From: Sphingomonas yunnanensis
GTDB lineage: Bacteria > Pseudomonadota > Alphaproteobacteria > Sphingomonadales > Sphingomonadaceae
NCBI RefSeq assembly: GCF_019898765.1
Contig: NZ_JAIOKB010000006.1
Span: 62,001 to 126,000, forward strand
Direction of reading: 5' to 3'
Length of the DNA: 64,000 bases
Each line of letters begins with the position of its first letter. Positions within the stretch are counted from its first letter, which is position 1. Under the pieces are notes generated by a model. That model was not told the DNA's origin. It ran no database searches and saw nothing but the letters and a program-made list of their open reading frames with translations. Positions 17,731 to 28,513 of the stretch are shown one piece after another. The translations under genes were made by a program, and so were the position numbers.

Positions 17731-18519
17731 TTGGACGAGCGGGTGACGATCGCGCTGGAGGACGGCGTCGCCGACGTGCGGCTCGCGCGCGCCGACAAGA
17801 TGAACGCGCTCGATCCGGCGATGTTCGCCGCGCTGGCGGCGGCGATCGACCGGCTCGCGGGCGTGCGCGGGCTGCGCGCGGTGGTGCTGTCGGGCGAGGG
17901 GCGCGGGTTCTGCGCCGGGCTCGACATGGCGGCGATGGCGGCGGGCGGCTCGGGGCTCGCGCTGGGCGAGCGCACGCGCGGCGCGAGCAACGACGTGCAA
18001 TATGTCTGCACGGGCTGGCGCACGCTGCCCGTGCCGGTGATCGCCGCCGCGCACGGCGTCGCCTTCGGCGGCGGCTGCCAATTGCTCGCCGGCGCCGACG
18101 TGCGGGTGGCGCATCCCGACACGCGGCTGGCGATCCGCGAGGTGCACTGGGGGCTCGTTCCCGACATGGGCGGCTATGCCCTGTGGCGCGGCAGCGTGCG
18201 CGACGACGTGCTGCGGGAGCTGGTCTATACCGCGCGCGAGCTCGACGCCGCCGAGGCGCAGGCTTGCGGGCTGGTCACTTATCTGGACGAGGCACCGCGC
18301 GAGCGCGCACTGGCGATCGCGCGGGCCATCGCGGCGCGCAGCCCCGACGCGGTGCGCGCCGCCAAGCGGCTGTTCGCGCTCGCCGCCGACGCCGACGCGC
18401 CCGCCCTTCTCGCCGCCGAGAGCGCGGAGCAGCTCGCGCTGCTGCGCTCGCCCAACCAGGCGGAGGCGGTGCGCGCCAACCTGGAGAAGCGGCCGCCGCG
18501 ATTCAGCGACGCGGGGTGA
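17731..18519 (+). CDS. Enoyl-CoA hydratase/isomerase (crotonase) family protein
   Basis: 262 residues from a TTG at 17731, chosen because GGAGG lies six bases upstream; a GTG at 17743 also keeps the domain. Crotonase landmarks: the CoA-binding and oxyanion-hole loops RGFCAGLDM and GVAFGGGCQLLAGAD, and the acidic residue of AIREVHWGLVPDMGG. Family members hydrate or isomerise acyl-CoA thioesters. The GLVPDMGG version is typical of many proteobacterial crotonases of uncertain substrate. It stands alone with no other beta-oxidation gene nearby. Confidence 0.88.
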   Translation: MDERVTIALEDGVADVRLARADKMNALDPAMFAALAAAIDRLAGVRGLRAVVLSGEGRGFCAGLDMAAMAAGGSGLALGERTRGASNDVQYVCTGWRTLPVPVIAAAHGVAFGGGCQLLAGADVRVAHPDTRLAIREVHWGLVPDMGGYALWRGSVRDDVLRELVYTARELDAAEAQACGLVTYLDEAPRERALAIARAIAARSPDAVRAAKRLFALAADADAPALLAAESAEQLALLRSPNQAEAVRANLEKRPPRFSDAG

Positions 18520-18556
18520 AGAGTCAATCGCCCCGCGGCGGGACGCGCGCAACACC

Positions 18557-18589
18557 ATGAACGCCTCGTTGTTCCCGGTTCATGCAACC
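18557..18589 (+). promoter_or_regulatory. Inverted repeat RTGAAC-N15-GTTCAY-GCAACCG, copy 1
   Basis: ATGAAC (18557-18562) and GTTCAT (18578-18583) form an inverted repeat with half-sites 21 bp apart, two helical turns, followed by GCAACCG. It lies 58 bp upstream of a glycine-zipper gene. The same arrangement, spacing and GCAACCG tail occur at 19498-19530 upstream of the second glycine-zipper gene. Likely a dimer-binding operator or activator site; the protein is unknown. Confidence 0.55.
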
Positions 18590-18646
18590 GCGCTACAAGC
18601 GACACGTTACGTCCCCAACATGAATTTCGAACGGGAGAAAGAAGTC

Positions 18647-18952
18647 ATGCGTAAGCTGATGCTGGCCTTCGGTGCCGCCGCGATGGTCGCGCCGACGCTC
18701 GTCGCCACCACCGTCGATGCCGACGCGCAGCGCCGGTACAAGTATCGCGAGTGGCGCGGCAATGACGGTCGCCTGCGCTGCCGCAAGCCGGACGGCACGA
18801 CCGGCCTCGTGGTCGGCGCGGTCGCGGGCGGTCTGCTCGGTCGCACCATCGACTCGCGCGGCGATCGCACCCTCGGCACCGTGCTGGGCGGCGTCGGCGG
18901 CGCGCTCGCGGGTCGCGAGATCGAGCGCAGCGGCAAGCGCCAGTGCCGCTGA
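18647..18952 (+). CDS. Glycine-zipper 2TM-domain envelope protein (17-kDa-antigen-like)
   Basis: 101 residues. Starts at the ATG at 18647 behind GGGAGAAAGAAG. The signal peptide (KLMLAFGAAAMVAPTLVA) is cleaved near the VDADAQ segment. A basic stretch is followed by CRKPDGTTGLVVGAVAGGLL and the glycine-zipper repeats GTVLGGVGGALAG, ending in a Cys-Arg. It resembles the glycine-zipper 2TM family of outer-membrane or periplasmic proteins. Its last half is clearly related to the protein at 19582-20148 (both have R-R-N/P-D-GTTGL-V-G and two Cys), so the two are paralogues that share the upstream inverted repeat. Confidence 0.82.
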   Translation: MRKLMLAFGAAAMVAPTLVATTVDADAQRRYKYREWRGNDGRLRCRKPDGTTGLVVGAVAGGLLGRTIDSRGDRTLGTVLGGVGGALAGREIERSGKRQCR

Positions 18953-19057
18953 AGCGGCGCCGCGGTTGAGCCTTTCGGCCTGACCGACGTTAGAGTGGCG
19001 CGGTCCGCGAGTGCGGGCCGCGCCTTTTCTCTTATGGTCCCAACGGGAGAGTGACTC

Positions 19058-19486
19058 ATGCCCACGCGCGGTGGTTCGGCACGCTACGAAGGTCTCGGCA
19101 AGGACGGCAAGGGGTGGACCTCGACCCAGTCCAAGGCACTCGACGAGCAGCCCTATGGCTTCGGCACGCGCTTCGGCGACGAGCCCGGCACCAATCCCGA
19201 GGAGCTGATCGCGGCGGCGCACGCCAGCTGCTTCACCATGGCGCTGAGCTTCGCGCTCGCCGGCGCGGGCTATAACGACGGCACGCTCGAGACGAGCGCG
19301 CGAGTCACGGTCGACAAGGACGGCGACGGCTTCACCATCACCTCGTCCAAGCTCGACCTCACCGCGAAGATCCCCGGCATCGCGCCCGACGAGTTCGAGC
19401 GGATCGCCGAGGACGCCAAAGCGAACTGCCCGGTCTCCAAAGTGTTGAACGCGGAAGTGACGCTGACGCACAAGTTGGAGTCGTAA
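19058..19486 (+). CDS. OsmC-family hydroperoxide reductase
   Basis: 142 residues. OsmC/Ohr-fold peroxiredoxin that reduces organic hydroperoxides. The two redox cysteines are C58 in AAHASCFTMAL and C124 in AKANCPVSKVL; the N-terminal ARYEGLGKDGKG and GFGTRFGDEPGTNPEEL match the OsmC branch rather than Ohr. Starts at the ATG at 19058 with GGGAGAG upstream. It sits between two glycine-zipper envelope-protein genes, which suggests a stress-response neighbourhood, but it lacks the shared inverted repeat upstream. Confidence 0.9.
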   Translation: MPTRGGSARYEGLGKDGKGWTSTQSKALDEQPYGFGTRFGDEPGTNPEELIAAAHASCFTMALSFALAGAGYNDGTLETSARVTVDKDGDGFTITSSKLDLTAKIPGIAPDEFERIAEDAKANCPVSKVLNAEVTLTHKLES

Positions 19487-19497
19487 GTGTCTCTGAA

Positions 19498-19530
19498 GTG
19501 AACAAGAGGTAGTTTCCCGTTCACGCAACC
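19498..19530 (+). promoter_or_regulatory. Inverted repeat RTGAAC-N15-GTTCAY-GCAACCG, copy 2
   Basis: GTGAAC (19498-19503) and GTTCAC (19519-19524) with exactly the same 21-bp half-site spacing and the same GCAACCG tail as copy 1 at 18557. It starts 84 bp upstream of the second glycine-zipper gene. The 15-bp spacers also share a GTt/aGTTyCC core, which makes chance unlikely. Confidence 0.55.
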
Positions 19531-19581
19531 GGAGGCGCGGCGGCGCCGTTGGTACGGCATCACTCTGTAGGGAGATCAGTG

Positions 19582-20148
19582 ATGCGTATCATCCTCGCCG
19601 CCGCGCTCGCCGCCACGACCTTGGCCAGCGTCCCCGCCACGGCCGCGCCGCAGGACCCGCGCCGCGCCAACCGCGAGTATCGCGACGACGTGCGCGACGC
19701 GCGCCAGGAATATCGCGAGGATCTGCGCGGCGCCGACTCGCGCCGCGACGTGCGCGACGCGCGCCGCGAGTATCGCGACAATGTCCGCGACGCGCGGCGT
19801 GACCGCAACGAGCGGGTGCGCGACTGGCGCCGCTCGGCGCGCTACGACTATAACCGGTACGAGCCGGGGCAGCGCGCTTATTATGCCGACCGTTACTACC
19901 GCGACGGCCGCTACTATCGCGCCCGCGCGCTGAACCGCAACGACCGCATCTACCGCGGCTCGGACAACCGTTATTACTGCCGCCGCAACGACGGCACGAC
20001 CGGGCTGATCGTCGGCGGTCTCGCCGGCGGCGCGCTCGGCAACATCATCGCCGGGGGCGGCTCGCGCCTGCTCGGCACAGCGATCGGCGCGGGCGGCGGC
20101 GCGCTGCTCGGCCAGCAGGTCGATCGCGGCCAAGTGGTTTGCCGCTGA
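19582..20148 (+). CDS. Glycine-zipper envelope protein with charged Arg/Asp repeat region
   Basis: 188 residues from MRIILAAALAA (ATG at 19582, with TAGGGAGA upstream; an in-frame ATG at 19549 would only lengthen the signal peptide). After the signal peptide (ends ATAAP) comes an Arg/Asp/Tyr repeat region built from variations of REYRDDVRDAR, probably a charged helix. A Tyr-rich segment follows, then RRNDGTTGLIVGG and glycine-zipper repeats (GGLAGGALGNIIAGG), ending VVCR. It is a longer paralogue of the protein at 18647-18952. Likely anchored in or associated with the outer membrane; function unknown. Confidence 0.82.
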   Translation: MRIILAAALAATTLASVPATAAPQDPRRANREYRDDVRDARQEYREDLRGADSRRDVRDARREYRDNVRDARRDRNERVRDWRRSARYDYNRYEPGQRAYYADRYYRDGRYYRARALNRNDRIYRGSDNRYYCRRNDGTTGLIVGGLAGGALGNIIAGGGSRLLGTAIGAGGGALLGQQVDRGQVVCR

Positions 20149-20177
20149 GTCTTTCTCGGTTCAGTATCGCGTACGAG

Positions 20178-20205
20178 CGGGCCCCGGCAGCGATGCCGGG
20201 GCCCG
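20178..20205. terminator. Bidirectional hairpin terminator candidate
   Basis: A perfect 12-bp stem, CGGGCCCCGGCA-gcga-TGCCGGGGCCCG, lies between the stop codons of two convergent genes. There is no U-tract, so it may work with Rho or simply protect the 3' ends. Confidence 0.6.
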
Positions 20206-20212
20206 TCTCGCG

Positions 20213-20434
20213 TCAGATGAAGCCGCCGCCGAGCATCAGCCGCAGCCCGAAGATCAGGATCAGCACGAGGTTGAGGTTGCGCCCGGTGTTGCGCGACGAG
20301 AGCGCACCCACGGCGGCGCCGACGACCGCGATCGGGATGACGAACCAATAGCCCCAGGCGAGGAAGGGGAGGAACGGCACGATGCCGAGCAGCAGCGCGA
20401 CGAGGCCGATCAGGATCGAGAACAGGTTGAGCAT
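20213..20434 (-). CDS. Small membrane protein, two to three hydrophobic segments
   Basis: 73 residues from MLNLFSILIG (ATG at 20434). Almost entirely hydrophobic: LIGLVALLLGIVPFLPFLAWG, then WFVIPIAVVGAAVGAL, a short polar SSRNTGRNLN, and LVLILIFGLRLMLGGGFI. It looks like an inner-membrane protein of an uncharacterised small family common in sphingomonads. It stands alone on the minus strand, convergent to the glycine-zipper gene. No function can be assigned. Confidence 0.75.
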   Translation of the reverse strand: MLNLFSILIGLVALLLGIVPFLPFLAWGYWFVIPIAVVGAAVGALSSRNTGRNLNLVLILIFGLRLMLGGGFI

Positions 20435-20858
20435 GCGCGCAAGATGGCGGCCAGCGAGGTGTATTGCAAGGGTGAGACGGCGGTAGGCGTGCCCGCGGCG
20501 CGAGGCGCACGGTCGGGCGTTTGTCGCACGCTTAATGCCATGACTCTCGTAACCCCCAGCCGTCCGACCGTCATCCCTGCGGAGGCGGGAATGACGGTAG
20601 TGGGTGGGGCAGGTCGGGTGCGCCTCAGCTTCGGTCCTCGTTTGTGGCAACAAACGTCACCTCCATCGGTCGACCGTCGAGCGATTGATTGCCACGTCGC
20701 CATCGTCCACCGCCGACACTTCGCCCGTTTGCACCTCCGACGCGACGATCCCGCCACCACGTCGCCGCCGTGTCGCTCCCCCGCCGCGATCCCCCCTGCC
20801 GTCATCCACCGCACGCCCACCGATTTCCTTCGTCGGCGAAAAGGACTAGGGCGGCGCG
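20435..20858. other. 424-bp intergenic gap with one family-2 repeat
   Basis: The gap separates the divergent small membrane protein and crcB. The only structure I recognise is the palindrome at 20569-20597. I looked for a fluoride riboswitch ahead of crcB and do not see its conserved core. Confidence 0.45.
20569..20597. repeat. Palindromic repeat, family 2
   Basis: CGTCATCCCTGC-ggaggc-GGGAATGACG. The same GTCATCC/GGATGAC type occurs at 28399-28435, 29708-29858, 31392-31433 and 43352-43449. Confidence 0.7.
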
Positions 20859-21233
20859 ATGAACTCCCTCTTTCTCGTCATGGCGGGCGGCGCGGTCGGT
20901 ACGGCCGGGCGCTACCTGACCGGGCGCGCGATGACCGCCGCGCTCGGACCCGACTGGCCCTGGGGCACGCTGACCGTCAACCTGGTCGGCGGGCTGCTGA
21001 TGGGGCTGCTCGTCGGCGCGCTCGCGCGCACCGGCGGGAGCGACCAGTGGCGGCTGCTGCTCGGCGTCGGCGTGCTCGGCGGCTTCACCACCTTCTCCGC
21101 CTTCGCGCTCGACGCCGCGACGATGATCGAGCGCGGCGCCGCGCTCGGCGCGCTCGGCTATGTGCTGGTCTCGGTGGTCGGCGCGATCGCGGCGGTGTTC
21201 GCCGGGCTCGCGCTGGTGCGGGTGGCGGCATGA
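20859..21233 (+). CDS. crcB: Fluoride exporter CrcB (Fluc family)
   Basis: 124 residues, four membrane helices. Forms a dimeric fluoride channel in the inner membrane. Family signatures: GGAVGTAGRYLTG near the start, WPWGTLTVNLVGGLLMGLL with the conserved Asn, and GVLGGFTTFSAFALDA with the conserved FTTFS stretch. The length is typical. Its stop overlaps the ATG of the downstream pseudouridine synthase (ATGA), so the two form an operon, an arrangement I have met in other sphingomonads. Confidence 0.93.
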   Translation: MNSLFLVMAGGAVGTAGRYLTGRAMTAALGPDWPWGTLTVNLVGGLLMGLLVGALARTGGSDQWRLLLGVGVLGGFTTFSAFALDAATMIERGAALGALGYVLVSVVGAIAAVFAGLALVRVAA

Positions 21234-22375
21234 GCGGCGAGGGCGTCCGCCAGTTCACCGTCGCGCTCGACGATGACGGGATCCGCGTCGACCGCTGGTG
21301 CAAGCGCCACCTCGACGGCACCAGCTTCACCACCGTCGCCAAATGGGCGCGCACCGGCCAGCTGCGGCTCGACGGCGCGCGCGTCGGCCCGGGCGACCGC
21401 GTCCAGGCCGGGCAGGTGCTGCGCGTGCCGCCGCCCGAGCCGGTCCGCGTCGACGCCAAGCCCGAGCGCCAGCGCGCCCCGCTCAGCGACGACGAGATCG
21501 CCTTCGCGCGCGAGCTGGTGATCCACCGCGACGCGCAGGCGTTGGTGCTCAACAAGCCTCCCGGCCTCGCCACGCAGGGCGGCACCAAGACCACCGCGCA
21601 CGTCGACGGGCTGCTCGACGCCTTGCAGGACGAGTCGCAGGGCCGGCCCAAACTGGTCCACCGGCTCGACAAGGACACGTCGGGCGCATTGCTGGTGGCG
21701 CGCACGTCGCGCGCGGCGGCCTTCTTCGCCAAGGCCTTCTCCGGGCGAACCGCGAAAAAGGTCTATTGGGCGCTGATCGTCGACGTCCCTTCGATCGACG
21801 ACGGTATGATCGAGCTGCCGATCGCCAAGCAGCCCGGCACCGGCGGCGAGAAGATGCACGTCGACGAGGCCGAGGGACAGTCGGCGCGGACGCGCTACCG
21901 TGTGATCGAGCGCGCCGGCAACCGCACCGCCTGGGTCGAGCTGCAGCCGTTGACGGGGCGAACGCACCAGCTGCGCGTCCATATGGCGGCGATCGGCCAC
22001 CCGATCGTCGGCGACGGCAAATACGGCGGCCCGGCGGCGTTCCTCACCGGCGGGATCAGCCGCAAGATGCACCTCCACGCGCGCCGCATCCGCGTCGACC
22101 ATCCCGATGGCGGCGAGATCGACGTCACCGCCGAACTGCCGTCGCACTTCTCCGAGAGTCTCGCCTCTCTGGGGTTCGAGGCGATGGCGGGCGACATGAT
22201 GCCGCTCGACGAGCGCGCGCCGCCGACGCGCGAGGAGAAGAAGGCGCGCGCGCGGGCGCATGCCAAGACGGTGCGCAAGGAGCGCCGCGGCGAGCGGCGC
22301 TCGCGCGCGGGCGGCGAGGGCAAAGGCGGCGAGGGCAAAGGCGGCGAGGGCAGGGGCGGCGGCCGGCGCGGGTGA
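21230..22375 (+). CDS. RluA-family 23S rRNA pseudouridine synthase (RluC/RluD-like)
   Basis: 381 residues. An N-terminal S4-like RNA-binding region (IRVDRWCKRHL, RTGQLRLDGARVGPGDRVQ) is followed by the catalytic domain with LVLNKPPGLATQGG, the catalytic Asp in VHRLDKDTSGALL (near residue 145), and the LTGRTHQLRVHMAAIGHPIVGD motif. It converts uridines in 23S rRNA to pseudouridine. The C-terminal tail is unusual: a basic stretch (EEKKARARAHAKTVRKERR) then three tandem GEGKG-type pentapeptides from a 15-bp DNA repeat, ending in Gly/Arg. Overlaps crcB by 4 bp. Confidence 0.9.
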   Translation: MSGEGVRQFTVALDDDGIRVDRWCKRHLDGTSFTTVAKWARTGQLRLDGARVGPGDRVQAGQVLRVPPPEPVRVDAKPERQRAPLSDDEIAFARELVIHRDAQALVLNKPPGLATQGGTKTTAHVDGLLDALQDESQGRPKLVHRLDKDTSGALLVARTSRAAAFFAKAFSGRTAKKVYWALIVDVPSIDDGMIELPIAKQPGTGGEKMHVDEAEGQSARTRYRVIERAGNRTAWVELQPLTGRTHQLRVHMAAIGHPIVGDGKYGGPAAFLTGGISRKMHLHARRIRVDHPDGGEIDVTAELPSHFSESLASLGFEAMAGDMMPLDERAPPTREEKKARARAHAKTVRKERRGERRSRAGGEGKGGEGKGGEGRGGGRRG

Positions 22376-22486
22376 GGGGGAAGTCACAACGGTGTTCTGA
22401 TTTCGGCGAGCCTCTCCCCTGAAGGGGACGGATGCATCTACTACGCCCCCGTTGCACCGCGCCGCCGCGCGTGTAGACGCTGGGCC

Positions 22487-22936
22487 ATGGACCTCGACCC
22501 GGCCGCCGCGCTCAAGGCGCTCCAGAGCCGCAACTTCGGCGGGCACAGCGCGCGGCTGGGCATCCGCTACCACGATCGCGGGCCCGACTGGGTCGAGCTC
22601 GCGCTGCCCTTCTCGCCCGACCTGATCGGCGACGAGGACAGCGGCGTGCTCGCCTCGGGGCCGATCATCGCGCTGATGGACGTGGCGACCAGCATCGCGG
22701 TGTGGCAGCGCATCGCCGCCTTCGCGCCGCACGCCACGCTCGACCTGCGCATCGACTATCTCCGCCCGGCGCGCCCCGGCCAGACCGTGATCGGGCGCGC
22801 CGAGTGCCTCCGCGTGGCGCGCTCGATCGCCTTCACGCGCGGCATCGCGCACGACGGCGATCTCGCCGACCCGGTGGCGCATGTCGCCGCCACCTTCATG
22901 GTGCCGAGCGGCACCTATCCCAAGGTGGCGCCGTGA
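22487..22936 (+). CDS. PaaI-like hot-dog thioesterase (1 of 2)
   Basis: 149 residues. Hot-dog fold acyl-CoA thioesterase of the PaaI type. Landmarks: SGVLASGPIIALMDVATSIAVW, where the central helix carries the active-site Asp, and TLDLRIDYLRPARPGQTVIG. No signal peptide. Its stop overlaps the GTG of a second hot-dog gene (GTGA), so the two proteins are co-made and may form a heteromer or act on related acyl chains. Substrate unknown. Confidence 0.86.
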   Translation: MDLDPAAALKALQSRNFGGHSARLGIRYHDRGPDWVELALPFSPDLIGDEDSGVLASGPIIALMDVATSIAVWQRIAAFAPHATLDLRIDYLRPARPGQTVIGRAECLRVARSIAFTRGIAHDGDLADPVAHVAATFMVPSGTYPKVAP

Positions 22937-23316
22937 GGCTCCCGCCCTATGCCGAGCTGCTCGGTGCGTCGCTCGAGGTCGGCGACGACGGCGCGCCGCT
23001 GATCGTCATGCCGTTCGGCGAGGATGTCGTCGGCCGGCCCGGCTTCCTCCAGGGCGGGGCGATCTCGGGACTGCTCGAGGTCGCCGCCATCGCCGCGCTG
23101 CGCCACGCGCTGGCGGAGGAGGGCGGCGCGCGCGTCAAGCCGATCAACGTCACGGTCGACTTCATGCGCGGCGGACGCGATCACGTCACCCGCGCCGCGG
23201 GTACGATCACGCGGCTGGGCACGCGCGTCGCCAACGTCGAGGCGGTCGCGTGGCAGGACGATCGCGCCCGCCCGATCGCGGCGGCGCGGATGAATTATCT
23301 GATCGAGCGCGACTGA
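22933..23316 (+). CDS. PaaI-like hot-dog thioesterase (2 of 2)
   Basis: 127 residues, GTG start overlapping the previous stop. Hot-dog features: GRPGFLQGGAISGLLEVAAIAAL (the LQGGAISGLLE helix is PaaI-like, with Glu replacing the Asp of its partner), VKPINVTVDFMRGG and RVANVEAVAWQDD. Two different hot-dog proteins encoded back to back with coupled translation are consistent with duplication and with a mixed complex. Substrate unknown. Confidence 0.85.
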   Translation: MRLPPYAELLGASLEVGDDGAPLIVMPFGEDVVGRPGFLQGGAISGLLEVAAIAALRHALAEEGGARVKPINVTVDFMRGGRDHVTRAAGTITRLGTRVANVEAVAWQDDRARPIAAARMNYLIERD

Positions 23317-23326
23317 GGTCCGGCGC

Positions 23327-23965
23327 GTGACTCCGCCGCTTGAGCCAACGGTGCTGCTGCCGGCCTTCGCGCCCTATCTCGACGTGGCCGGGATCGCGGT
23401 GTTCGCCGCCTCGGGCGCGCTGGCCGCGGCGCGGCGCGCGCAGACGCCGGTGACGCTGGCCTTCTTCGCGCTGATCACCGGCGTCGGCGGGGGCACGGTG
23501 CGCGACCTGCTGATCGGCGCGCCGGTCTTCTGGGTGCATGATGCGCGGGTCGCCGCGGTATGTCTGGTGATGGCGGCGGTGATCTGGGCGACGCCCGAAC
23601 GCTGGTGGCGCGGCGCCGCGCTCGACTGGTTCGACGCGGTCGGGCTCGCCGCCTATGCGGTGTACGGTGCGGCCAAGGCGCTGGGCTATGGCGTGCCGCC
23701 GGTGCCCGCCGCGCTGATGGGGGTGGTGACCGGCTGCGTCGGCGGCATCATCCGCGACGTGCTCGCGGGCGAGCCGTCGATCCTGATGCGCCCCGAGCTG
23801 TACGTCACCGCCGCGGCGCTGGCGGCGGGGCTGCATGTCGCGCTGCGCCAGCTCGGCGTGCCGCCGGTGGTGGCGGCGAGCGTCGCGGCGAGCGCGGGCT
23901 TCGCGCTGCGCGCCGCCGCGATCCGCTGGAAGCTGGCGCTGCCGGCCTACGGGGAGCGGGAGTAG
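23327..23965 (+). CDS. Trimeric intracellular cation (TRIC)-type channel family protein
   Basis: 212 residues, GTG start 10 bp after the previous gene. Seven hydrophobic segments arranged as an internal repeat: DVAGIAVFAASGALAAARR and DAVGLAAYAVYGAAKALG each begin a half. Each half carries the glycine-rich signature of the family, GVGGGTVRDLLIG and GCVGGIIRDVLAGE. Bacterial members (UPF0126/YadS type) are potassium-permeable channels or carriers of small metabolites such as glycine; which applies here is unknown. End of the operon-like run with the two thioesterases. Confidence 0.9.
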   Translation: MTPPLEPTVLLPAFAPYLDVAGIAVFAASGALAAARRAQTPVTLAFFALITGVGGGTVRDLLIGAPVFWVHDARVAAVCLVMAAVIWATPERWWRGAALDWFDAVGLAAYAVYGAAKALGYGVPPVPAALMGVVTGCVGGIIRDVLAGEPSILMRPELYVTAAALAAGLHVALRQLGVPPVVAASVAASAGFALRAAAIRWKLALPAYGERE

Positions 23966-24015
23966 ATCCTCGCCGCGAGCGGGGAGGATCTTGGTTTCCC
24001 CGCGGGTGAGGAGGA
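23963..24015. repeat. Palindromic repeat, family 3 (short form), convergent junction
   Basis: GATCCTC (23965-23971) and GAGGATC (23984-23990) flank a GC-rich loop between the TRIC gene and the convergent Crp/Fnr gene. The outer AATCCTCC/GAGGATT-like arms recur in the longer family-3 copies. Confidence 0.65.
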
Positions 24016-24027
24016 CCTAGAGAAAGC

Positions 24028-24786
24028 TCACGCCCCCGCCTGTCCGCCCACCAGCCAGCTCACGTCCTGCGCGGGCAGGCGCTCCTGCCGGCCCGAGATC
24101 GACTTGAGCCGCACCCGGTCGAGCAGCGTCACGCGCTGGCGGTGGCGCGCGATCAGCCCGGTGTCGACCAGCTGGCGGAAGATGCGATTGACGTGCACCG
24201 CGGTGAGCCCGAGGTGATCGCCGATCTGCTCCTGCGTCACCGGCAGCTCGAACTCGCTCACCTCGCCGCCGCCCAGTGCGCCGAGCCGCTCGGTCACGTC
24301 GAGCAGCAGCGCGGCGACGCGCGCCAGCGCGGGGGTGCGGCCGACCGCGGCGAGCCGGTCCATCAGCGCCACGCGCTCGCGCTGGATGCTCAGCAGCATC
24401 GCCGCGGCGAAGTGCGGCGAGCGCTGGAACAGGTCGCCGAAGGCGGTGAGCGACACGCGGCTGACGCTCGCGGGCGTCAGCGCGGTCAGCGTGTCGGCGG
24501 TGCGCTCGAGGCACATGCTGGGCGTGCCGAGCAGGTCGCCGGGCAGGTGGAACTTGGTGATCTGGCGATCGCCGCCCGGCAGCAGCACCGAGGAGGCAAC
24601 CCAGCCGTCGAGCAGCAGGTAGATATAGCGAGGCGACTCTCCCTCGCGGCGCAGCACTGCGTGGCGCGCCAGGTGCATCGGCGGCTCACCCATCGCCTGG
24701 ATCCGCTCGATATCACCGCTCGGCAGGACGATCGACTCATTGAACCGGTGGAGAGGCAGGCTGTGGAGCACGTACAATTCCCGCAT
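24028..24786 (-). CDS. Crp/Fnr-family transcriptional regulator
   Basis: 252 residues. The N-terminal cyclic-nucleotide-binding-type beta-barrel is seen as YIYLLLDGWVASSVLLPGGDRQ and FHLPGDLLGTPSM. A dimerisation helix follows, then a winged helix-turn-helix near 175-225 (LPVTQEQIGDHLGLTAVHVNR, RQLVDTGLIARHRQRV). It lacks the cysteine cluster of oxygen-sensing FNR, so the effector is unknown. It is divergent from the TolB/amidohydrolase gene and may regulate it. An inverted repeat (24803-24822) lies just upstream of its start. Confidence 0.9.
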   Translation of the reverse strand: MRELYVLHSLPLHRFNESIVLPSGDIERIQAMGEPPMHLARHAVLRREGESPRYIYLLLDGWVASSVLLPGGDRQITKFHLPGDLLGTPSMCLERTADTLTALTPASVSRVSLTAFGDLFQRSPHFAAAMLLSIQRERVALMDRLAAVGRTPALARVAALLLDVTERLGALGGGEVSEFELPVTQEQIGDHLGLTAVHVNRIFRQLVDTGLIARHRQRVTLLDRVRLKSISGRQERLPAQDVSWLVGGQAGA

Positions 24787-24802
24787 AGACCAATCGTTAC
24801 GC

Positions 24803-24822
24803 TAGCCGGTTCTTATCGGCTA
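24803..24822. promoter_or_regulatory. Inverted repeat in the Crp/Fnr-amidohydrolase intergenic region
   Basis: TAGCCG-N8-CGGCTA lies 17 bp upstream of the regulator's start codon in the 144-bp divergent promoter region. Possible operator for autoregulation. It does not match the classical Crp or FNR consensus. Confidence 0.3.
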
Positions 24823-24930
24823 AGACTCTGACGCATTTTAAGGAGTCATCGAAATTTCACGATACGACGCCTGCTTTCCCGCCGCGGTCGCACGCACTAA
24901 CGTCCGGCGCGAAAGGGGAATCTCAACACA

Positions 24931-28359
<3,429 letters not shown>

Positions 28360-28398
28360 GCGAGGGGACGCGGTCTCTCAGGCGCACGCGTCGACTCA

Positions 28399-28435
28399 CT
28401 TCCGTCATCCCGGACCAAGTCCGGGATGACGGAAG
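28399..28435. repeat. Palindromic repeat, family 2, perfect 17-bp stem
   Basis: CTTCCGTCATCCCGGAC-caa-GTCCGGGATGACGGAAG lies between two genes in tandem on the plus strand, 40 bp after the amidohydrolase stop. There is no U-tract, so it is not a classical terminator. Confidence 0.8.
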
Positions 28436-28513
28436 AAGAGGTCACCTGGTTCATCGTCTCCGAGCGCCTTACCCTGACTGGCGCATATCGCCCCGCTATG
28501 TCACGGCGCGCGC

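Noticed and set aside
18953..19057. A copy of the RTGAAC-N15-GTTCAY element upstream of the OsmC gene
   Set aside because: The 105-bp gap has no such inverted repeat; OsmC is therefore not placed in the proposed regulon.
20435..20858. A fluoride riboswitch upstream of crcB
   Set aside because: I could not find the conserved core sequence and pseudoknot pairing expected for it.
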